A stretch of DNA of 5,109 nt from Selenomonadaceae bacterium UBA2897 (GCA_002350105.1 DEDT01000059.1:13102-18210), one strand, 5' to 3'; positions 1 through 4,954 are shown, counted from the stretch's first letter. The notes: generated by a model from the letters alone, not told the origin. A program made the numbers and translations.

Positions 1-2619
1 GGCGACCTCCAGCCCCTCGGCGGCGCGGGTGCTAAATGGGCACCCTCCGACATGGCCACGAAGATGAAGGACGTCGGCAACGGTTTCTATGAATTCACCA
101 TCAAGAACATGCCCGCTGGCACCTACAACTACAAAATCGCCATCAACGGCAGCTGGGCCGAGAACTACGGCCTGAACGGCATCGCCGATGGCGCCAACGT
201 TGCGATGACCCTCGACAAGCCCGAGACCGTCACATTCTACTACAACGACAAGACGCACCGCATCGCCGACAGCCACAGCTACAAGATGCTCGCGAAAGAG
301 CAGCTGCCGGTACTCAGCGGCGTGCCAGGGATAAAAGACGGCACCATGTACGACCTCATGCTCTCCAACCTCTATCAGACGAGCGGCCAGGTCAACGCCG
401 GCGACTACACGGCGACCATCCAGCAGGCTGGTCAGCCCGCTGTCAGCCAGGCCATCCACATCGCCAAGAACGGCAATGTTGCGTTCTACTATGATGCCGA
501 CCATAAACGCATCATCGCCGACGACGGCAGCATCCATGCTGACAAGGTGAAACACGACAGCTGGGACAAGAACATGCGCAGCCCATGGGGCGCCGTCGCT
601 GAGGGCACGCCCGTCACGCTGAAACTGCAGACGGCGGCCGGTGACGTGCAGAATGCGAAAGTCATCCTCACCAAGGCGGCCATGACCGCCAAGGGCGGCG
701 ATGAGTACAACCCCGACTACGACAGCGGCACGACGACGATGATCGCCATGACCAAGGTCGCCTCCCAGGGCGGCACGGACTTCTGGCAGGCCACGGTGAC
801 CCCGCAGACCTACGGCGTCTACGGCTATAAATTCCTGCTCAACGACACCAAGGAATACGGCGACGATACCAAGACGGGCGGCACGGGCGAGCTCAAGCTG
901 CGCGGCACGAAGTATTTCCAGCTGACCTGCTATAAGAAAGGCTATGCAACGCCGGCGTGGGCCAAGGAAGCCGTCTGCTACCAGATTTTCCCGGATCGCT
1001 TCTTTGACGGCGACAAGAGCAACAACAACGCCCGCACCACGGCGCGCGGCCCGCAGCCGGTCCAGCACCGCAGCTGGGCAACGCCGCCGGCGAACTCCAA
1101 CAACCCGGCCGATGGCGATAAATGGGATTGCAACGACTTCTACGGCGGCGACCTCGCGGGTATCCAGAAGAAACTCGACTACCTGCAGGGCCTCGGCGTG
1201 ACGGCCATCTACGTCAACCCGATTTACGGCGCGTCCTCCAACCACCGCTATGATGCGCGTGACTACGGCACGGTCGATCCGTTCCTCGGCAACTTCAAAG
1301 ACCTCTCGAACCTCGCGGCCGAGATGAAGAAACGCGGCATGCACCTCATCATGGATGGCGTGTACAACCACATCGGCGACGACTCCATCTATTTCGACCG
1401 CTATGGCAAGTACAAGACGGTCGGTGCCTACGAGTATTGGAGCCGTATCTACGACCTCATGAACACGAAGCACCTGACCGAGGCACAGGCCAAGGTCGAG
1501 GCGAAGAAACAGCTCGAGGCCGAGGGCCAGGTATTCAGCCCGTGGCATTGGGAAAACTGGTTCGACGTCTACAACCGCAAGGCCAGCGACGAGATGGGGC
1601 CGAAATACGACTACCATAGCTGGCAGGGCTTCTCCAGCCTGGCGCCGTTCCGCGACAAGGACTTCCCGGGCTACGATGCCAAGACGACCAAGACTGACCT
1701 CGGTGATTATCTGCTCTACGGCAGGGACGGCGAGAAGGGCGTCATCATGAAGTGGTTCGACTACGGCCTCTCCGGCTGGCGTCTCGACGTCGCCAAGGAG
1801 GTGCCGCCGGGATTCTGGGCCAATGTGCGTAAAGAGGTCAAATCCATCAAGACGCAGAACGGCGACGAGCCGCTGCTGCTCGGCGAGATTTGGCAGGATG
1901 GCTCGCAGTTCTTCACGGGCGACACGTTCGACTCCGTCATGAACTACAAGCTCTCCGACTCCGTCATGCACTACGTCATGGGCGGCAAGGCTGAGGACAC
2001 GGACGACGTGCTCGTGCAGCTGCAGCAGAACTACCCGAAAGAGGCCCTCTACGACCTCATGAACATCGTCGACAGCCATGATACGGCCCGCGCCATCTAC
2101 ATCTACGGCGGTGGCAAGGACAGCCTCATGACGCCGTCGAAGAAAGACTTCGACTATGAGCTCGGCAAGGCGCGCCTGAAGATGGCAGCGGTATTCGAGC
2201 TCGGCTATCCGGGCATGCCGACCATCTACTACGGCGATGAAGCCGGCCAGTTCGGTGGCAAAGATCCGGACTGCCGCCGCACGTTCCCGTGGGGCAAGGA
2301 GGACAAGGACCTGCAGAACTTCTACAAGAAGGTCATCGCAGTCCGCAACAACAACAAGAATGTCTTCGCCCTCGGTGACCTCGCCACGCTGAAAGCCTCC
2401 GGCAGCCTCTACGCCTACCAGCGCACGGCCGTCGACGGCTCCGGCAAGATCGGTGTCGTGGCCATGAACAACGACAAAGCCGGCGACTTCGCATTCCCGG
2501 TGAACGCCAAAGACGGCACGACCTTCAAAGACCAGCTCACGGGCAAGACCTACACCGTCCAGAACGGTGAACTCGCCCTGAACCTCGCTGAGCACCAGGC
2601 TGTCATGCTGCTCAACTAA
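1..2619 (+). CDS. GH13 alpha-amylase/pullulanase-type glycoside hydrolase, 5' truncated by window edge
   Basis: This enzyme is expected to hydrolyse alpha-1,4 and/or alpha-1,6 links in starch, pullulan or maltodextrins. Numbering from the first codon at base 1 (872 residues visible), residues 1-91 look like an X25 module of amylopullulanases (LGGAGAKW, AGTYNYKIAINGSW, VTFYYNDKTHR). Residues ~101-173 look like a degenerate second copy (AGDYTATIQ, VAFYYDADHKR). Residues ~181-307 are a CBM34-like beta domain, ~319-790 the (beta/alpha)8 barrel, and the rest a C-terminal beta domain. All four GH13 motifs are intact: DGVYNH (452-457), GWRLDVAKE with nucleophile Asp596, LGEIW with acid/base Glu629, and VDSHD with Asp694. 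The SNHRYDARDYGTVDP stretch resembles neopullulanase-type enzymes. The frame is open upstream of the Met at base 52, which lies inside the X25 fold, so the true start and any signal peptide are outside the window. Exact specificity cannot be read from the sequence. A terminator follows at 2713-2767. Confidence 0.95.
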   Translation, partial: GDLQPLGGAGAKWAPSDMATKMKDVGNGFYEFTIKNMPAGTYNYKIAINGSWAENYGLNGIADGANVAMTLDKPETVTFYYNDKTHRIADSHSYKMLAKEQLPVLSGVPGIKDGTMYDLMLSNLYQTSGQVNAGDYTATIQQAGQPAVSQAIHIAKNGNVAFYYDADHKRIIADDGSIHADKVKHDSWDKNMRSPWGAVAEGTPVTLKLQTAAGDVQNAKVILTKAAMTAKGGDEYNPDYDSGTTTMIAMTKVASQGGTDFWQATVTPQTYGVYGYKFLLNDTKEYGDDTKTGGTGELKLRGTKYFQLTCYKKGYATPAWAKEAVCYQIFPDRFFDGDKSNNNARTTARGPQPVQHRSWATPPANSNNPADGDKWDCNDFYGGDLAGIQKKLDYLQGLGVTAIYVNPIYGASSNHRYDARDYGTVDPFLGNFKDLSNLAAEMKKRGMHLIMDGVYNHIGDDSIYFDRYGKYKTVGAYEYWSRIYDLMNTKHLTEAQAKVEAKKQLEAEGQVFSPWHWENWFDVYNRKASDEMGPKYDYHSWQGFSSLAPFRDKDFPGYDAKTTKTDLGDYLLYGRDGEKGVIMKWFDYGLSGWRLDVAKEVPPGFWANVRKEVKSIKTQNGDEPLLLGEIWQDGSQFFTGDTFDSVMNYKLSDSVMHYVMGGKAEDTDDVLVQLQQNYPKEALYDLMNIVDSHDTARAIYIYGGGKDSLMTPSKKDFDYELGKARLKMAAVFELGYPGMPTIYYGDEAGQFGGKDPDCRRTFPWGKEDKDLQNFYKKVIAVRNNNKNVFALGDLATLKASGSLYAYQRTAVDGSGKIGVVAMNNDKAGDFAFPVNAKDGTTFKDQLTGKTYTVQNGELALNLAEHQAVMLLN

Positions 2620-2626
2620 AGGAAAA

Positions 2627-2657
2627 TATAGCATAGCATCATTTCTTGTGCTATACT
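2627..2657 (+). promoter_or_regulatory. Putative extended -10 promoter with overlapping inverted repeat, after the hydrolase
   Basis: TGCTATACT at 2649-2657 is an extended -10 element, one base off TGnTATAAT. No good -35 is present at 16-18 bases. A perfect 7-bp inverted repeat, TATAGCA (2627-2633) and TGCTATA (2649-2655), overlaps the -10, so the site could also be an operator or a small hairpin in the 3' end of the hydrolase mRNA. Transcription would start near 2664 and run into the terminator at 2713-2767. Confidence 0.4.
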
Positions 2658-2663
2658 AAGGGT

Positions 2664-2760
2664 GGTAGGAAAGATATCAATTTACGTCACGTATTATCGT
2701 TACTGCGTGACATCTCCGAAAAAAAGACGTCTCTGTGCAATCACAGAGACGTCTTTTTTT
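2664..2760 (+). ncRNA. Candidate small RNA of about 97 nt
   Basis: This interval is bounded by an extended -10 element (2649-2657) and a strong intrinsic terminator, and it contains no start codon with a usable ribosome binding site. Immediately before the terminator is a second hairpin, GTCACGTA (2686-2693) with TGCGTGAC (2704-2711), one G-U pair and a 10-base loop. Short, structured, promoter-to-terminator units of this kind are typical of small regulatory RNAs. It could equally be only the 3' trailer of the upstream hydrolase transcript. No known RNA family was recognised. Confidence 0.3.
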
Positions 2761-2767
2761 CCGGAGA
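2713..2767. terminator. Strong bidirectional intrinsic terminator
   Basis: A perfect 19-bp inverted repeat (2719-2737 with 2742-2760, loop CAAT) has seven A on the left and seven T on the right around a GACGTCTCTGTG core. The stem continues with TCTCCG (2713-2718) and CGGAGA (2762-2767) if C2761 is bulged out, giving about 25 pairs. The A and T runs on opposite sides allow termination in both directions. It ends the GH13 hydrolase transcript (or the candidate small RNA) and insulates the next unit. Confidence 0.88.
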
Positions 2768-2798
2768 CACATACAGTCGGATATGCTAAAATGTGTCT
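2764..2798 (+). promoter_or_regulatory. Putative promoter of the small toxin mRNA, with operator-like inverted repeat
   Basis: The extended -10 TGCTAAAAT (2784-2792) lies 17 bases after GAGACA (2764-2769), which matches 4 of 6 bases of the -35 consensus. Transcription would begin near 2799. A perfect 8-bp inverted repeat, AGACACAT (2765-2772) and ATGTGTCT (2791-2798), spans the -35 to just before the expected start, with arms 18 bases apart. Because the repeat lies almost entirely upstream of the start point it cannot act as an RNA hairpin in this transcript. A protein-binding operator is one explanation, chance another. Confidence 0.5.
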
Positions 2799-2836
2799 TG
2801 GAAAGGTGCTATGCCTAGCAAGTACACAGGGCGGTT

Positions 2837-2862
2837 CCCCTAACCCATGTTAGGGGGTGATC
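2837..2862 (+). promoter_or_regulatory. Ribosome-binding-site-sequestering hairpin of the small-peptide gene
   Basis: CCCCTAAC (2837-2844) pairs perfectly with GTTAGGGG (2849-2856) across the loop CCAT. The right arm contains most of the Shine-Dalgarno core. The ribosome binding site GGGGGTGATC (2853-2862) can pair along ten bases with the conserved 16S rRNA 3' end, with one G-U pair, and its core lies 8 bases before the ATG. A very strong site hidden in a hairpin is characteristic of type I toxin mRNAs, where translation must be kept low. A smaller hairpin, TGCTA/TAGCA (2807-2811 with 2816-2820), lies near the expected 5' end. Confidence 0.7.
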
Positions 2863-2865
2863 ATC

Positions 2866-2925
2866 ATGACTGAATACGATTTTTTCATATTTCTGATCCT
2901 GATGATTCTGCTTCTTCGAAGTTAA
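2866..2925 (+). CDS. 19-residue hydrophobic peptide, putative type I toxin
   Basis: The ATG at 2866 opens MTEYDFFIFLILMILLLRS, followed by TAA. Residues 6-17 (FFIFLILMILLL) are an uninterrupted hydrophobic stretch, flanked by an acidic/polar N-terminus and a single Arg near the C-terminus, as in small membrane-active toxins. The length equals that of Ibs-type toxins (18-19 residues), and the M-x-x-Y-D/E start recalls the Firmicute holin-like toxins; both comparisons are from memory. The start is fixed by the exceptional ribosome binding site at 2853-2862. An in-frame GTG at 2857 lies inside that site, and a stop at 2851-2853 closes the frame upstream. Its own promoter (2764-2792), the hairpin over the ribosome binding site and a convergent small RNA over its 3' end support a toxin role. 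The presumed action is insertion into the inner membrane and loss of membrane potential. No homology search was possible. Confidence 0.7.
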   Translation: MTEYDFFIFLILMILLLRS

Positions 2926-2932
2926 ATGAGTA

Positions 2933-2974
2933 GAAGAAAACCGCCGGCAGCGACCAACTTCGGCGGTTTACTTC
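2933..2974. terminator. Bidirectional terminator shared by toxin mRNA and antitoxin RNA
   Basis: AAACCGCCG (2938-2946) pairs with CGGCGGTTT (2961-2969). After one A-A mismatch the stem continues with GAAG (2933-2936) and CTTC (2971-2974). The 14-base loop is GCAGCGACCAACTT. Read on the minus strand the loop contains GUUGGUCGC, whose UUGG fits the YUNR U-turn motif known from loops that start antisense RNA pairing, as in the Fst/par system. U-runs are short in both directions (TTTA on plus, TTTTC on minus), so read-through is possible. The next strong plus-strand terminator is at 3048-3080. Confidence 0.75.
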
Positions 2975-3024
2975 GTTAAACTTTCCTGTTGGGAACCGCA
3001 CTGTGATGGTGTAGCTCCTTTTCT
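2933..3024 (-). ncRNA. Putative antitoxin small RNA, convergent with the toxin mRNA
   Basis: A minus-strand transcript starting near 3024, about 7 bases after a consensus extended -10 (3039-3031), would end at the terminator 2974-2933 after roughly 90 nt. It would overlap the toxin mRNA 3' end by about 40 perfectly complementary bases, including the terminator loop. Outside the overlap, its CCCAACAGG (complement of 2985-2993) can pair with CCATGTTAGGG (2845-2855) of the toxin leader with two single-base bulges, and AUCAC (complement of 3003-3007) can pair with GUGAU (2857-2861) inside the ribosome binding site. This resembles the separated direct-repeat pairing of Fst-type par loci. No coding potential is evident. 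The interpretation rests on architecture only. Confidence 0.6.
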
Positions 3025-3030
3025 GTCTAT

Positions 3031-3060
3031 ATTATAGCATTTTTCCTCCGTCTGGCCTAG
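3031..3060 (-). promoter_or_regulatory. Minus-strand extended -10 promoter for the putative antitoxin RNA
   Basis: The complement of 3031-3039 reads TGCTATAAT, a perfect extended -10 element. No convincing -35 is present 16-18 bases upstream (around 3053-3060), as is common for extended -10 promoters. A strong match here is what a type I locus needs, since the antitoxin RNA must be made in excess. It lies just downstream, in minus-strand sense, of the terminator at 3105-3081, which insulates it. Confidence 0.6.
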
Positions 3061-3080
3061 TGCCGGACGGTTATTTTTTG
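3048..3080 (+). terminator. Intrinsic terminator, plus direction
   Basis: CCGTCTGGC (3048-3056) pairs with GCCGGACGG (3062-3070), nine pairs including one U-G, with loop CTAGT. It is followed by TTATTTTTT. It would stop toxin-locus transcripts that pass the weaker terminator at 2933-2974. The hairpin overlaps, and excludes, a longer alternative pairing of GTGCCGG (3060-3066) with CCGGCAC (3092-3098). Confidence 0.7.
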
Positions 3081-3105
3081 CAAAAAAATAGCCGGCACAG
3101 CCGGC
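3081..3105 (-). terminator. Intrinsic terminator, minus direction
   Basis: GCCGGC (3091-3096) and GCCGGC (3100-3105), a self-complementary hexamer repeated around ACA, form a 6-bp GC stem. On the minus strand it is followed by TATTTTTTTG (3090-3081). It can end leftward transcripts coming from the 3257-3285 promoter and lies back to back with the plus-strand terminator at 3048-3080. Confidence 0.6.
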
Positions 3106-3107
3106 GA

Positions 3108-3172
3108 GGGGACGTTGGGGAACGCCCGTGAAATTTGGGAAAATTTTTAGGGAATAGGGGAATAAATAGGGG
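3108..3172 (+). other. Cluster of six G-runs in AT-rich DNA
   Basis: G-runs of three or four lie at 3108-3111, 3117-3120, 3137-3139, 3150-3152, 3157-3160 and 3169-3172, mostly separated by A/T-rich spacers. The last four have loops of 10, 4 and 8 bases, within the range of a long-loop G-quadruplex. AATAGGGG occurs twice (3153-3160 and 3165-3172). No gene is visible in 3106-3400, and the role of this stretch is unknown. Confidence 0.35.
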
Positions 3173-3256
3173 TTCCATAAAAAAGAAAATAGGACAAACA
3201 GGCTCATTGCCCGGCAAGGGATTGGTACGGGGATGTCCATCTCCCTTACAAGCTTT

Positions 3257-3285
3257 ATTATAGTGCGTGGCGGGCAGGCGGGCAA
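3257..3285 (-). promoter_or_regulatory. Putative minus-strand sigma70 promoter
   Basis: On the minus strand, TTGCCC (3285-3280) and TATAAT (3262-3257) are separated by 17 bases, with 4 of 6 and 6 of 6 consensus matches. Transcription would start near 3250 and run left toward the terminator at 3105-3081. There is no convincing gene downstream, so this is either a small RNA promoter or a chance match in AT-rich DNA. Confidence 0.4.
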
Positions 3286-3362
3286 TAGATTTGGGAGAGC
3301 TTTCACCGCCTACACATGCAGGGCACGAAGTACATTTGACGGAACAAATTTTGCCCACTTGC

Positions 3363-3387
3363 CATGGACAGTCCATGATTGATGGAC
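3363..3387. promoter_or_regulatory. Operator-like palindrome upstream of the SLH porin promoter
   Basis: CATGGACAGTCCATG (3363-3377) is a perfect 7-bp inverted repeat around one central base. A third half-site, ATGGAC, follows at 3382-3387, and a further GTCCAT is at 3235-3240. The palindrome centre lies about 73 bases before the predicted porin transcription start, a position suited to an activator. The binding protein cannot be named from the sequence. Confidence 0.45.
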
Positions 3388-3407
3388 AAAAAAGAGACAC
3401 ACGCCCC

Positions 3408-3436
3408 TTGTTGATGAAAGAAAATAATGGTATAAT
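3408..3436 (+). promoter_or_regulatory. Promoter of the SLH-domain porin
   Basis: TATAAT at 3431-3436 is preceded by TGG (3428-3430), giving a perfect extended -10. TTGTTG (3408-3413) is a partial -35 at 17-base spacing. Expected transcription start is near 3443, leaving a leader of about 50 bases. A strong promoter fits an abundant outer-membrane protein. Confidence 0.75.
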
Positions 3437-3476
3437 CCGATTTGTTCAAAATTATTTATGATGTTGTATTAGGTTT

Positions 3477-3485
3477 AAGGAAGGG
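3477..3485 (+). promoter_or_regulatory. Ribosome binding site of the SLH porin
   Basis: AAGGAAGGG at 3477-3485 lies 10 bases before ATG 3496 and 4 bases before an in-frame GTG at 3490. Either codon could be used and the signal peptide is unaffected; ATG 3496 gives the standard MKKMM start. The in-frame TTG at 3442 lies at the predicted transcription start and is not credible. Confidence 0.6.
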
Positions 3486-3495
3486 AAATGTGACA

Positions 3496-4836
3496 ATGAA
3501 AAAAATGATGCTCGCAGCTCTGACGGGTGCCATCGTTATGGGGACGGCTGGCACGACGTTCGCTGCATCCAATCCGTTTTCGGATGTACCGGCAGGCCAC
3601 TGGGCCTATGACGCGGTAGCACAGCTCGCGCAGGATGGCGTCATCGACGGCTATGGCGACAACACGTTCCAGGGCGACAAGAACATCACGCGCTATGAGA
3701 TGGCGCAGATGGTCGCGAAGGCAATGGCCAAGATGAACACGTCGGCTGTCAAGGGCGCAGACAAGGCACTCGTGGACAAGCTGGCAGCTGAGTTCTCCGA
3801 TGAGCTCAATAACCTTGGCGTCCGCGTAGCCCGCCTCGAGAAAAATGCTGACAAAGTGCAGTGGCACGGCATGGCTCGTTATGATGCTGGCAGCGTGCGG
3901 TATGATCTCGCACCGGTTGACATCTATCCGAATGGCACCAAGACGAGCTCGAAGGGTGCCAAGGATACGAAAGATAACTACTATGCTACGACGTTCCGTC
4001 TCGAGCCGAAGGCCGAGGTCAATGACCACTGGAACGTCAAGGCTCGTCTGGATGCCTATGGTGCACTCAACACGGATACGCAGGGCACGGTTGGCCTGAA
4101 GCGCCTCTGGGCTGAGGGTGTCTATGGCAACAGCATGTTCCGCTTTGGCCGTATGCCGGTGACGATCGATATGGATATCATGTTCGATACGCAGTTCTCC
4201 GGTGCGCAGGCACAGTTCGGCAACAAAGTGAAGGCTACGATCAACGCCGGCCGCTTCAACCTGAACGGCAGCGGCAACCAGTACTATAAGTATGCGCATG
4301 GTCTGGCTGGCGCAAAGGCAGACAGCAGCGCAGACTACGCGGCGATCGGCTTCACGGGCTGGCTCGGTAAACTGAATGCTGGCACGGCGTACCATTATCT
4401 GAAGAGCAACGACTTCGGTTTCCTGCCGGGTTACAAGAATGGCAGCACGAACGAGGATCAGATGCAGACCTGGACGGCCAAAGGCACGTACCACTTCGAC
4501 AAGAACATCGCGCTGCAGGGCAACTATGGCCAGAACTTCAAGGCAGATGCCTACGACAAGTCCGGCAGCATCGTGCTCGGCTACAAGGATTTCGAGAACT
4601 TCGACACGAAGAACAAAGGCCAGTGGGGCATGGCTCTCGCGTACCGTCATGTCGGCCAGAACGTAGGCCCGACGCCGACGTACACGCTGGATGCCGGCAC
4701 GAAGGGCTGGGAGCTGAGCTACCTCGGCAACATCATGTCCCACACCTACATCTGGCTGAAGGGTGTCACGGGCAAGACCCTCATGAACGATAAAGATTAC
4801 AAAGAGCTGTTCGGCCGTATCGAGTGGCAGTTCTGA
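3496..4836 (+). CDS. SLH-domain outer-membrane porin (OmpM/Mep45-type)
   Basis: This 446-residue protein starts with a signal peptide (residues 1-23, MKKMM..., cleavage after TTFA-like Ala). One SLH domain follows at about 26-80 (NPFSDVPAGHWAYDAV, GYGDNTFQGD, ITRYEMAQMVAKAM). Residues 84-120 are a short helical, probably trimer-forming linker (DKLAAEFSDELNNLGVRVARLEKN). A beta-barrel of alternating aromatic/polar strands fills about 121-446 and ends in EWQF, the C-terminal Phe expected for BAM-dependent outer-membrane insertion. In Negativicutes such proteins are major porins whose SLH domain binds polyamine-modified peptidoglycan, so they also tether the outer membrane. The family identification rests on this architecture. 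The gene has its own promoter and terminator and is probably monocistronic. Related genomes often carry several paralogues; only one is visible here. The substrate range of the pore cannot be inferred. Confidence 0.93.
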   Translation: MKKMMLAALTGAIVMGTAGTTFAASNPFSDVPAGHWAYDAVAQLAQDGVIDGYGDNTFQGDKNITRYEMAQMVAKAMAKMNTSAVKGADKALVDKLAAEFSDELNNLGVRVARLEKNADKVQWHGMARYDAGSVRYDLAPVDIYPNGTKTSSKGAKDTKDNYYATTFRLEPKAEVNDHWNVKARLDAYGALNTDTQGTVGLKRLWAEGVYGNSMFRFGRMPVTIDMDIMFDTQFSGAQAQFGNKVKATINAGRFNLNGSGNQYYKYAHGLAGAKADSSADYAAIGFTGWLGKLNAGTAYHYLKSNDFGFLPGYKNGSTNEDQMQTWTAKGTYHFDKNIALQGNYGQNFKADAYDKSGSIVLGYKDFENFDTKNKGQWGMALAYRHVGQNVGPTPTYTLDAGTKGWELSYLGNIMSHTYIWLKGVTGKTLMNDKDYKELFGRIEWQF

Positions 4837-4837
4837 T

Positions 4838-4866
4838 GGCGTTTTGACGCCTTGGCTTTTAGGCCA
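4838..4866 (+). repeat. Two small tandem hairpins in the porin 3' untranslated region
   Basis: GGCGT (4838-4842) pairs with ACGCC (4847-4851), and TGGC (4853-4856) pairs with GCCA (4863-4866). Both lie directly after the stop codon and before the main terminator. They may protect the mRNA 3' end; neither has a following U-run. Confidence 0.4.
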
Positions 4867-4873
4867 TGAGCAG

Positions 4874-4899
4874 AAAAGGGAACCATTTGGTTCCCTTTT
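4874..4899. terminator. Terminator after the SLH porin
   Basis: AAAAGGGAACC (4874-4884) pairs perfectly with GGTTCCCTTTT (4889-4899) around the loop ATTT. The A and T runs are part of the stem, so it can act in both directions. It lies 37 bases after the porin stop and separates the porin from the next gene. Confidence 0.8.
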
Positions 4900-4954
4900 G
4901 CTTGAGCATAAATTGTGCGAAAATTTACACATTAACAGAAAAGAGGTTTTTCTC

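Larger units (their letters stand above)
2831..2999. repeat. 9-bp inverted repeat: same 9-mer in both RNAs of the small locus
   Basis: GCGGTTCCC occurs at 2831-2839 on the plus strand and again at 2991-2999 on the minus strand. The copies therefore lie in the 5' leader of the small-peptide mRNA and in the convergent small RNA, in the same sense. The 5' leader stretch GGCGGTT (2830-2836) is also complementary to AACCGCC (2939-2945) in the terminator stem, so a 5'-3' long-range pairing of the mRNA is possible. A plus transcript reading past the first terminator could fold 2831-2839 onto 2991-2999. Confidence 0.55.
3081..3250 (-). ncRNA. Possible minus-strand small RNA of about 170 nt
   Basis: This interval runs from a reasonable minus-strand promoter (3285-3257) to a minus-strand terminator (3105-3081). 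The minus strand is pyrimidine-rich around 3180-3107, with several CCC/CCCC runs. Open frames here (for example from 3231 leftward) have no ribosome binding site and a composition unlike the genes of this window, so no protein is called. Local pairings include GGACA (3192-3196) with TGTCC (3234-3238) and TTGC/GCAA (3207-3210 with 3214-3217). It was not recognised as a known RNA; 6S-like pairing of the two ends was considered and not found. Confidence 0.2.

Noticed and set aside
52..54. ATG at 52 as the start of the hydrolase
   Set aside because: The frame is open to base 1 and the 17 upstream codons already belong to the X25 module, so this Met is internal.
1437..1619. Small plus-strand frames inside the hydrolase and porin genes (e.g. 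944-1201, 1437-1619, 3845-4099, 4439-4666)
   Set aside because: These are Arg-rich out-of-frame shadows of confident coding sequence.
2662..2853. 63-codon plus-strand frame across the intergenic region
   Set aside because: It runs through the 25-bp terminator and the toxin promoter, starts with a GTG lacking a ribosome binding site, and has no protein-like composition.
3081..3250. 6S RNA or riboswitch in the gap before the porin
   Set aside because: The two ends do not pair into a long hairpin with a central bubble, and no conserved riboswitch core could be recognised.
2968..3400. Two overlapping minus-strand frames of about 110 codons
   Set aside because: They cross terminators and promoters on both strands, lack ribosome binding sites, have Pro/Cys/Phe-rich translations unlike the neighbours, and overlap each other in different frames.
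3267..3461. 64-codon plus-strand frame before the porin
   Set aside because: It covers the operator-like palindrome and the porin promoter, and no ribosome binding site or conserved motif was seen.
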